From an uncultured Roseateles sp. (GTDB lineage Bacteria; Pseudomonadota; Gammaproteobacteria; Burkholderiales; Burkholderiaceae_C): 64,000 bases of DNA. Of the stretch, positions 35,601 through 40,558 are shown piece by piece (within the stretch, counting starts at the first letter, position 1; every line of letters starts with the position of its first letter). A program made the translations under genes and the position numbers. The stretch spans positions 372,001-436,000 of the forward strand of contig NZ_OY729424.1 of the NCBI RefSeq assembly GCF_963422335.1. Direction: 5' to 3'. Under the pieces are notes generated by a model, which saw only the letters and a program-made list of their open reading frames with translations, was not told the DNA's origin and did no database searches.

Positions 35601-36939
35601 CGGCAATGCCACCGCCCTCACCGTCACCGGCGTCAGCGCGGCCAGCACACTGAACCAGAGCAGCGCCGTGGCCGCCAACACCGTGGTGAGCGCCCCCACG
35701 ATCACGGCCAACAGCGCGGCCGGCGGCCTGCTTGATCTGCTGCAGGCGCCTGCGGCCGGTTCGCCCGCGGCCGCGGCAGCGGCACCGACCGCAGCGGCCG
35801 TGGCGGCCATTGGCAGCACCAGCGGCACGGCGGCCACGCCGTCCTTCTCGGGCATGCGGCTGGGCGATATGTCGCCGGACGCGCTGGCCGGCATGCTGGC
35901 CTCGCGCGACCGCTACAAGAAGTCGCTGTTCGCTGACGCCACCGCGCGGCTGGAGCAGAACGCCGCGCTGGCCGATCTGCGGATCTGCAAGACCCAGGCC
36001 GAGGTGGCCGCCGGCGACTGCCTGCTGACCGATGAGCTGAAGCGCCAGCTGCAGGCCGCCAAGGCGGCCGAAGACCTGGCGCAGATGCAGCGGCCCGGCA
36101 CGCCGCCGGACGGCAGCAAGACCGCCGCGGCCCAGCCCCAGCCCAAGGGCCTGACGATCAACCTGGGCCTCAAGCGCCGGGTCAAGAGCGCCGCGCTGCC
36201 GCAGATCGAGCGCAAGGTGGCCGTCGTCATCGGCGTCGACAACTACCAGGACAAGAGCATCCCCCAGCTGGACAACGCGGTGAAGGACGCTCAGTCGGTG
36301 GGCAGCCTGTTCGATGGCGTGCTGGGCTACGAGACCGTGGTCATCCCCAATGCCAGCAAGCAGGCGGTGGTCAGCGCGCTGAACAAGCTGGCACTGGAGC
36401 TGGGCCCCAGGGACTCGGTGGTGATCTACTACGCCGGCCACGGCGAGCTGGTCGAGTCCACCGGCCTGGGCTACTGGCAGCTGGCCGATGCCGATGCCAA
36501 GAAGCCCGAGACCTGGCTGTCCAACGCCGACATCGGCCGCATGATTGCGCAGATCGGAGCCTCCCAGGTGGCGCTGATCTCGGACAGCTGCTACTCCGGC
36601 TCCCTGGTCTCGGACGAGCGCATCCGCGCCACGCCCGGAGGCACTGACCCTCAGGCCCTGCTGGCACGCAAGTCGGTGGTGGTGATGTCATCGGGCGGCA
36701 ACGAACCGGTGTCCGACGAGGGCAAGGGCGGCCACTCGCCGTTTGCCTGGAACCTGATGAACCAGCTCAAGCAGGTCAACAGCTGGCAGGCCGGCGGCAA
36801 TGTGTTCGAACGCGTGCGCTTCGCAGTGGCCCGGGAGTTGCCGCAGCGGCCCAAGTACGGCTCGAGCAGTGCCGCGGGCCACCAGGCCGGGGGCGACTAT
36901 CTGTTCGAGCAGCGCCAGCTGGAGACCGGCGCGCAGTAA
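29677..36939 (+). CDS. Giant two-partner-secretion exoprotein with YDG repeats and C-terminal caspase-like peptidase
   Basis: A 2420-residue single open frame. Order of parts: signal peptide 1-39 (cleavage after ADA); filamentous-haemagglutinin N-terminal secretion domain (about 41-300) with the NPNG motif at 122-125 followed by VLFG; a beta-helix region with GTWLLDPYDIVIG near 425; fourteen YDG repeats from Lys680 (QKVYDANTG) to the unit starting at Lys1827, mean period 88 residues, most joined by a (S/A/T)(A/D)(D/S)IT(P) connector; an MBG-like unit (about 1905-1985); an Ala-rich linker; a helical segment (about 2035-2120); and a peptidase C14 caspase-like domain (about 2175-2400). The catalytic dyad is visible: His2255 in YYAGHGE and Cys2305 in SDSCYSG, with the strand VAVVIGVDNY before them. 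The N-terminus predicts export through a TpsB partner, which is not in the window. Function unknown: surface adhesin carrying a protease is the simplest reading. No frameshift is seen over 7.3 kb. Confidence 0.88.
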   Translation: MSPTHHAPRSCNRRNAPRRLAAALAAGSLLTLGLAAADAQTLPSGLNVVQGQARVNTVGNQMTVTNSNGAILNWSSFSIGASNVVRFEQANASSQVLNRVLGNDPSNILGQLSSNGKVWLLNPNGVLFGQNARINVAGLVTSTLNLSDRDWTAGRYNFSGTGTADIVNQGELRTTLGGHVALVGASVRNEGLIEAPGGQILLAAGQSVELIDTGSPNLSVKVTAPQGQALNLGTLAAAGGRIDIHGAIVNQQGIVRADSLQGTGGDIVLRASQTLMLSADSRTSADGGDGGKGGQIQLLGRQVGLTDRAVVSASGAAGGGQVLVGGGQQGLDASVPNSEAVYFGKDASIRADATANGDGGRLILWSDKATRAYGSLSARGGELGGNGGFIETSGGWLDARPALVRTGAPRGSSGTWLLDPYDIVIGNSGTDSNFSTNIGTETSFSSTGTPSFILSSTINTALNGAYDGAGHIRIITTSGGAGNEAGNVTFQGATINGAYTGGSSLLVNAAGSITVNNSSFTNGSGLPVDTIKLLFDAGGNVSFSNVSMPKSAGLNIRGADVTLLNTNVSSQFIAIDIAATGTLTLGTSTVLSSDISGTAIRLQAAKFHNNNSGSQALRTPTPGSRWLVYGADPANGTDFAPGNLSYAFKQYGGGSVLGSGNGFIFSKLESVQLSSDPVQKVYDANTGVPSITNLQATPAVSGDKVGGTLSTAGAAFGNKNVGVDKAISLPNLSLSFSDASDKPVYGYTVAPLTGTITPATLIVSGVSANNKVYDGSANATFGGTPSYTVLGSDDVQITGLGSGTFFTKFVGTARPVQFFGFTTAGADVGNYNIVPANSMKADITPAPLLISGLSAVGKVYDGTTVAVLSGTASLSPIGADQVFVVGTPEGQFADKNVGTAIPVTASSGLTLGGADSFNYTPVLPSGLTADITRRPLQFSLQVANKVYDATTAATVTGQITSGLVSGESLGMSTGGEFVSKNVGEAIFVSPHVQLLDGAGGGRASNYVLDNGNIAVDYAASITPATLTLTGLTALNKVYDRTTLAPLAGQAGIAPLAGDEVTLQGSLSANFNSKNVGTAKPVLLGGLTLAGADAGNYVLALPQGLSADITPAALALTGLTAANKVYDAGTAATLSGTAQIAPQGQDQLFLNGVAAGNFADKNVGTAKPVTVSGLFLDGADAGNYSLQTSLSADITKRSLNINGLTVADKIYNASTAAQVGGTASVTPLPGDNVGLGEITGYGAQFIDKNAGLGKSVTVTPMLGSVPGTFNLSGADAGNYSVAPTLTLSANIAKADLAINGLQASSKIYDGTTAATLNTSGVVLAPLGNDQLSIASGASGEFANKNVGLGKAVNVTTFSLTGPDAANYNPVVPLTLFADITPRTVQLTGVSASSKVYDGQTGAAIAGGSVGSLVEGDQVALSAGTGDFSDKNVGRNKTVVLQGFGLSGADAGNYTLAFAGALRADITPASLSASGLTANSKVYDATTAVTLSGTARLDTIGGDLVTLSAGTASFVDKNVGTDKTVVLSGFGLGGADAGNYQLDPIANLSASITPAALTISGLTASNKVYDAGRGATLAGTAAVKALGNDSVSLGGSAVASFSDKNVGAGKSVSVTGYTLSGSDAANYTVAQPAGLSASITPATLVISGLGAADKVYDGGTAAELTGGANIRALGSDIVSVDMAAASARFANKNAGGNKSVSVANLALAGADAGNYLLQAPGNLTASIIPANVTLNGLTANNKVYDASTAASLSGSAIVDALAGDRVGLSGTAVARFSDKQAGTGKSVSVSGITLSGADAGNYSLVLPDELRADITPATLVISGLSANNKVYDATRVASLSGNAAVQALAGDSVVLGGSASASFADKNVGNGKSVSVSGFTLGGADAANYRVLAPSLTASITPASLQYLANPVSKAIGDAVPPLSGSVTGFVGGETQQTATTGTLSFSSSVDVQTPAGSYAVQGAGLAAQNYSFAQAPGNATALTVTGVSAASTLNQSSAVAANTVVSAPTITANSAAGGLLDLLQAPAAGSPAAAAAAPTAAAVAAIGSTSGTAATPSFSGMRLGDMSPDALAGMLASRDRYKKSLFADATARLEQNAALADLRICKTQAEVAAGDCLLTDELKRQLQAAKAAEDLAQMQRPGTPPDGSKTAAAQPQPKGLTINLGLKRRVKSAALPQIERKVAVVIGVDNYQDKSIPQLDNAVKDAQSVGSLFDGVLGYETVVIPNASKQAVVSALNKLALELGPRDSVVIYYAGHGELVESTGLGYWQLADADAKKPETWLSNADIGRMIAQIGASQVALISDSCYSGSLVSDERIRATPGGTDPQALLARKSVVVMSSGGNEPVSDEGKGGHSPFAWNLMNQLKQVNSWQAGGNVFERVRFAVARELPQRPKYGSSSAAGHQAGGDYLFEQRQLETGAQ
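31708..35390 (+). repeat. Tandem array of 14 YDG-repeat units (about 264 bases each)
   Basis: Each unit begins with (N/S/D/G)K(V/I)Y(D/N) at roughly 31714, 31987, 32242, 32506, 32776, 33037, 33292, 33583, 33844, 34105, 34363, 34624, 34891 and 35155, and contains a later (D/N)K(N/Q)(V/A)G turn and a G(A/S/P)DA(G/A)NY motif. Units 9-10 share a KTVVL strand and units 11-14 a KSVSV strand, so blocks have been duplicated more recently. The array lies inside the secreted caspase gene and is expected to form a long stalk of immunoglobulin-like or beta modules. Confidence 0.85.
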
Positions 36940-36956
36940 GGCGTGGTGGCTGGCCC

Positions 36957-36974
36957 AGGGGCTCAAGCGCCCCT
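36957..36974. terminator. Hairpin between convergent genes (possible terminator)
   Basis: AGGGGC (36957-36962) / GCCCCT (36969-36974) with a six-base loop, lying in the 23-base gap between the giant exoprotein gene and the ClpP-like gene and overlapping the latter's stop codon. No T tract on either side, so efficiency is doubtful. Confidence 0.35.
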
Positions 36975-37559
36975 GAGCTCGGTCTTGCGCTCGATGATGC
37001 GCGACACCAGCCCGTACTCGACCGCTTCCTCGGCCGACATCCAGCGGTCCCGCTCGATGTCGGCCAGCACCACCTCCAAGGCCTTGCCGGTCTCGCGTGC
37101 GATCGTGCGCGCAATGCGCTCGCGGGCCTTGACGATCTCGATCGCCTGGATGGCGATGTCGCTGGCCGGCCCGCCCGCGCCACCGCTGGGCTGGTGGATC
37201 AGGAAACGCGTGTTGGGCAGGCAGTAGCGCCGCTCGCGGGGCACCGCCAGGTACAGATGGGTGGCGGCGCTGCCGACCCAGCCGGTGCCTATCATGTTCA
37301 CCGGCGCGGCAATGAAGCGCAGGATGTCGTGGATGGCGTCACCGGACTCCAGATGGCCGCCCGGCGAGCTGACGAGCACATCGATGGGATCGGCACTGTC
37401 GGCGTCCAGTGCGATGAGCCGGCGCGTTGCATCGGCCGCCGTCAGATCGGTGATGGTGCCGAAGATCAGCAGTGTGCGCGCCTTGAAGGCCTTTTCCTCC
37501 AGGTAGGAGGTGCGCGGCTCGGTGGCGCCGGACGGCGCGCTGGTGTCTGGGGTGTCCAT
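36963..37559 (-). CDS. ClpP-like serine protease subunit
   Basis: A 198-residue ClpP-family protein. Without gaps it aligns with E. coli ClpP so that the triad falls at the same mature numbers: Ser97 in GWVGSAAT (in place of GQAAS), His122 in FLIHQPSGG and Asp171 in ERDRWMSAEEAVEYGLV. The oxyanion strand SSPGGHL is also kept. It lacks the usual neighbour clpX and the usual N-terminal YDIYSRLL-type sequence, so it is probably an accessory ClpP paralogue; whether it docks with an ATPase is unclear. The start at 37559 (MDTPDTSAPSG) is preceded by purine-rich sequence on its strand. It is tail-to-tail with the giant caspase exoprotein. Confidence 0.85.
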   Translation of the reverse strand: MDTPDTSAPSGATEPRTSYLEEKAFKARTLLIFGTITDLTAADATRRLIALDADSADPIDVLVSSPGGHLESGDAIHDILRFIAAPVNMIGTGWVGSAATHLYLAVPRERRYCLPNTRFLIHQPSGGAGGPASDIAIQAIEIVKARERIARTIARETGKALEVVLADIERDRWMSAEEAVEYGLVSRIIERKTELRGA

Positions 37560-37650
37560 GGTGGGAGTCCTCGTGGTTGAAGAGCCTTGACGAACGAGGC
37601 ACGGTTTGCGTGACACCAAACCCGCGGCCGGGCTGTGGCATGCTGAGCGC

Positions 37651-38445
37651 ATGCACGAAGAACACCCGCTGGCCCTGATCGACACCGACCACCGCCGCCT
37701 GGTGCGCGCGGCGGCCCGGCTGCTGGGCCCGGCAGACGCAGAGGATGCCGTGCAGGACGCCTACGTCCGTGCGCTGGAGGCCGACACGCTCAAGCTCAAT
37801 GCCGCCCAGGCCTGGCTGCTCACCGTGGTGCGCCATCTGGCCATCGACCGCCTGCGGCGGCGCACCTGGATGCAGCAATGGTTGGCCGAGCTGACCGACG
37901 GCGACACCACACCGGCAGCGCCCTCGGCCGAGAGGGATGCCGCGCTGGCGCAGGAAGTCACCCGCGCCCTGCGCCTGCTCGCGGCCCGCCTCACCCCGGT
38001 GGACGGCGCCGCGGTGCTGCTGCACCTGGTGTTCGAGGCCGGCCATGCCGAGATCGCCAGGGCCGGCGGTAGGTCCGAGGCCGGTAGCCGCCAGCAGTTG
38101 CGGCGGGCGCTGTTGCGGCTGCGCCAGGCGGATGGCGCCCCGGCGCCCCGACCCCGGGCCGAACCCGATCCCGGCGAAGAGACCGTCTTCCGCAGCTACC
38201 TGCAGTCACTGCAGCTGCGCAATCCGCAAACGCTGTGGGCGATGCTGCGTCAGCCCGCGATCACTGCGCTGGCAGCGGGTTCCACGGTGGCCGCCGCATC
38301 GGCGCCGCCGGCAACCGCCTGCGGCGTCGTGCAGGTCGGCGGGCAGCTGGGCCTGGTGCTCACGCTGGACGGCGTCACGCTGTGCGTGCTGCCGCTGGGC
38401 GTGCAGTGCACATCGTCCGCGGACCGGGACGCTCATTTCGCATGA
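37651..38445 (+). CDS. ECF-type RNA polymerase sigma factor with unusual C-terminal extension
   Basis: A 264-residue sigma-70 family protein. Region 2 is at about 10-80 (LVRAAARLLGPADAEDAVQDAYVRAL, AWLLTVVRHLAIDRLRRR) and region 4 at about 110-165 (LRLLAARLTPVDGAAVLLHLVFEAGHAEIA). The region 4 wording is like that of the ECF41 group, whose members carry a C-terminal SnoaL-like domain; here the extension (about 175-264) keeps only a short FRSYLQSLQLRNPQTLWAML stretch and then a hydrophobic, Ala/Gly-rich segment. It may be a reduced or remodelled regulatory domain. No anti-sigma factor is recognisable; the lipoprotein 28 bases downstream is the obvious co-transcribed partner. Start ATG 37651 has a weak ribosome site. 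Confidence 0.78.
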   Translation: MHEEHPLALIDTDHRRLVRAAARLLGPADAEDAVQDAYVRALEADTLKLNAAQAWLLTVVRHLAIDRLRRRTWMQQWLAELTDGDTTPAAPSAERDAALAQEVTRALRLLAARLTPVDGAAVLLHLVFEAGHAEIARAGGRSEAGSRQQLRRALLRLRQADGAPAPRPRAEPDPGEETVFRSYLQSLQLRNPQTLWAMLRQPAITALAAGSTVAAASAPPATACGVVQVGGQLGLVLTLDGVTLCVLPLGVQCTSSADRDAHFA

Positions 38446-38473
38446 GCCCGCTGCATGCCAGAGGAGGTTGCCG

Positions 38474-39055
38474 ATGAGATCCGATGAACAAGCAGAGGCT
38501 CAAAACGAGACCGTCCGTTGCACCATGCGCCCCCACCGCCTGTACGCCAGCCTTCTTGCATCGCTGCTCGTCTGCGGGTGCAGTGCCTGGCCGGATCCCG
38601 GCCGGCATTCGGTCGTGTCCCTGCCGTTGAACTTCGCCTGGATGGACGGGCGAAAGGTCGAGTACATCACCACCGATATCTCCGACCCGGCCATGGCACG
38701 GGCGCTCGGGGTCAATCTCGTGCCCCGGCTGGCACAGGCCCTCCCGGCCCCCGGCAGGCCCTCGGTGGTCGAGCGGGTCTACAAGTTCGCAGACGACACG
38801 CAGATCACCGTCTTCCAGTCGGCGCCTTCGCCGACGGGCCCCGCCAACGCCGACGCCTCCTATAGCCCACTCTGGCGCATGGTGCTGCTGCGCTGGACCC
38901 AGCCCTCGCAGGCGCGGGAACTGACATCCGAGGAGCAGATCCTGAGCGCCGTCGACGCCAACGAATTGTCGATGGCGATCACCGACATCGTCGTCAACTG
39001 TCCGATCACGCGTTCGGTGGACGGCCACTCGATCGCAGGGACAGAGCGGCGGTAG
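38474..39055 (+). CDS. Putative lipoprotein of unknown function (DUF7482-like)
   Basis: A 193-residue protein starting at ATG 38474, six bases after a strong GAGGAGG. The N-terminus runs through 17 polar residues to RPHRLYASLLASLLVCGC, a lipoprotein-like signal with Cys at about 37; an internal ATG at 38525 would give a more usual short lipoprotein signal and is a real alternative. The mature part (WMDGRKVEYITTDISDPAMARALGVNLVPRLAQAL) resembles small secreted proteins grouped as DUF7482; this match is from memory and moderate. It follows the sigma factor gene and may be part of its operon. Confidence 0.6.
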   Translation: MRSDEQAEAQNETVRCTMRPHRLYASLLASLLVCGCSAWPDPGRHSVVSLPLNFAWMDGRKVEYITTDISDPAMARALGVNLVPRLAQALPAPGRPSVVERVYKFADDTQITVFQSAPSPTGPANADASYSPLWRMVLLRWTQPSQARELTSEEQILSAVDANELSMAITDIVVNCPITRSVDGHSIAGTERR

Positions 39056-39416
39056 CCTCCGCTGAGCCCTTGATTCACAGGGCCGTTTCGGGTTGACGTG
39101 GCCGCTGCTGCAGTGCAACAATCGCCCACTTTCATTTCGGAGCCCCGTGCGTGGACAGTGCCAGTTGTATCAGTGATGTGAAGCGTGCCCTGGTGGGCGG
39201 CGCAACGCACTCGGCACCGTAACCCAGGTCTCCTGGCTGCGGCGAGTCCGTCGCAGCCCGCAAGCTTGCTGTTCAGCAAGCCCATCCCCCAGGCAGGTTT
39301 TGTATCGCTGACGCCCTTCGCGTCGAGTGCAGGCCTTTTCATGGCTGCGCCCGCCGTTCCGGTTGCACCTTGCCGATCATTCGCACCAGGCTTCTTCGCT
39401 GAGGAGGAGTGCTGTG
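39056..39416 (+). promoter_or_regulatory. Upstream region of the magnesium-transport locus
   Basis: A 361-base stretch without a convincing gene. TTGACG (39093-39098) followed 18 bases later by AACAAT (39117-39122) is a plausible sigma-70 promoter, which would give a leader of about 500 bases before the first full-length gene. A 22-base segment at 39300-39321, read on the minus strand, repeats the GCGAAGG-N6-GCGATACAA core of the structured element found at 9257 and 45348. A 105-codon frame from 39185 overlaps here but has no ribosome site and mixed composition. Confidence 0.4.
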
Positions 39417-39584
39417 ATGTGCCAAGCCAAGACGACTGTTGCCCGCCCTGTGCAGGGCCCGCGTCCACCCGTCTCGACGCAGCGCATGGTGGGTGGCCTT
39501 GAGGCACTGGACCAGTTGCAGCTCTGGTCCACGCGCCGTGTTCGCATCGCCTACCTGACTCAGCCCAAGCCACTGGCAGGCTGA
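39417..39584 (+). CDS. Small protein of 55 residues, unknown function
   Basis: ATG 39417 lies about ten bases after a strong GAGGAGG (39401-39407). The product (MCQAKTTVARPVQGPRPPV..., ending TQPKPLAG) is basic, with one cysteine, a predicted short helix GGLEALDQLQLW and no membrane segment. It lies within the long leader of the outer-membrane/mgtA genes and 42 bases before the MgtL-like peptide frame, so it may be a leader peptide itself. No family was recognised. Confidence 0.5.
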   Translation: MCQAKTTVARPVQGPRPPVSTQRMVGGLEALDQLQLWSTRRVRIAYLTQPKPLAG

Positions 39585-39626
39585 GCCCAGACCGCCGAAC
39601 GACGGTTCGACAACACAGGAGGCTCC

Positions 39627-39722
39627 ATGGACCCAGACCCTAGTTGGCGCCTTGTCGCGCTCCGTTCACACTCAAAGAGTTCAATGCAATCGGCGCAGTC
39701 TCAGCGGCGCTCCTCGGTTTGA
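39627..39722 (+). CDS. Candidate magnesium-sensing leader peptide (MgtL-like), 31 residues
   Basis: AGGAGG at 39617-39622 precedes ATG 39627. The product begins MDPDPSWRLVALR. Enterobacterial MgtL, the leader peptide of mgtA, begins MEPDP; alternating acidic and proline residues at the start destabilise translating ribosomes when magnesium is low and let transcription continue into mgtA. Here the peptide frame lies 43 bases before the outer-membrane protein gene and upstream of an mgtA (pseudo)gene on the same strand. The match is short, but its position makes it persuasive. Confidence 0.55.
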   Translation: MDPDPSWRLVALRSHSKSSMQSAQSQRRSSV

Positions 39723-39765
39723 TGACCGGAGGACCTTGAGGCGCCGAGCGCCGCGAGGAATCCTC

Positions 39766-40449
39766 ATGAAGAAGACCAACAAGACCTTCCCGGCCATGGC
39801 CCTGTGCGCATGGCTGGCCGGCACCGCGTCCCCGGCGAGTGCCGCAGGTGGCCACTATGCGGTGGACGATGCCGCCATTCTCGAGCCGGGCCAATGCCAA
39901 TTGGAAACCTGGCTCGAACGCGAGGCCGGCAACGCCCGGCGCTTGCTGCACGTCGGCCCGGCCTGTCGCCTCGGGCCCGTGGAAATTGGCCTGAATCTAG
40001 ACCGGGTGCGCCTCGGAAGTTCCAGCACGACTTCCGTTCTGGGTCCGCAGCTCAAGTGGGCCAGAGCCCTCACCGAGCAACTGAGCATCGGCCTTGCCGC
40101 GGCCGCCAGCTGGCAACACCATGCGCCACACTATCTCGGCAGCACCCTGGTGGTTCCCATCAGCTACCAGCTGTCCGATCGATGGCTTGCGCACATCAAT
40201 ATCGGCCGGGATTTCCGCGCAGGACAAGCCGATGGCAGCCGAGCCGGTGCCGCGCTGGAGTGGTCACCCGACGCTGCCTGGTCGCTCATTGGCGAGCGCT
40301 TCCGCGACAGCGGCGCCAACTCCTGGCGCCTCGGCGGCAGGTGGAACCTGACGCCGAGCCTGAGCCTTGACCTCAGTCGCGCCAAAGGCCTGGGCCCCAG
40401 GCCGCCAGCCTGGTGGTCACTTGGTTTGAACGCCGTCGTCGACCGCTGA
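39766..40449 (+). CDS. Outer-membrane beta-barrel-like protein in the mgtA locus
   Basis: A 227-residue exported protein: signal peptide 1-27 (cleavage after ASA), then alternating strands with a Tyr/Trp/Leu-rich amphipathic pattern (LEPGQCQLETWLER, VEIGLNLDRVRLG, LGPQLKWARAL, LSIGLAAAASWQ, LAHINIGRDF, WRLGGRWNLTPSLSLDLSRA), ending in WWSLGLNAVVDR. This looks like a small outer-membrane barrel. Cys47 and Cys68 might form a disulphide. The start follows GAGGAA. Its place between a magnesium leader peptide and mgtA suggests a role in divalent-cation entry or outer-membrane stress when magnesium is low (inference). Confidence 0.7.
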   Translation: MKKTNKTFPAMALCAWLAGTASPASAAGGHYAVDDAAILEPGQCQLETWLEREAGNARRLLHVGPACRLGPVEIGLNLDRVRLGSSSTTSVLGPQLKWARALTEQLSIGLAAAASWQHHAPHYLGSTLVVPISYQLSDRWLAHINIGRDFRAGQADGSRAGAALEWSPDAAWSLIGERFRDSGANSWRLGGRWNLTPSLSLDLSRAKGLGPRPPAWWSLGLNAVVDR

Positions 40450-40558
40450 CCTTCCCTCAGCTACAGCCTTGCGCTGGCGGGAGCCTGCCGGCGCACCACC
40501 CCATTTCGGTTTGCCAAGACCGACCTGTCCGCCTCCACAGCGAGGCCAGGAGCAGCTC

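Noticed and set aside
31381..36441. A 1686-codon minus-strand frame opposite the exoprotein repeats
   Set aside because: It mirrors the repetitive plus-strand gene, lacks a ribosome site and has typical antisense composition (VVDLVVG-type repeats complementary to the YDG units).
36963..37559. Apparent Ser-to-Thr change at the ClpP active site (GSAAT versus GQAAS)
   Set aside because: An ungapped alignment between the FI...LPN landmarks places the nucleophile at Ser97 in GWVGS, with His122 and Asp171 also conserved, so the triad is intact.
39185..39502. 105-codon frame in the mgtA upstream region
   Set aside because: No ribosome site, composition unlike neighbouring proteins, and it overlaps the better-supported small frame at 39417 in another reading frame.
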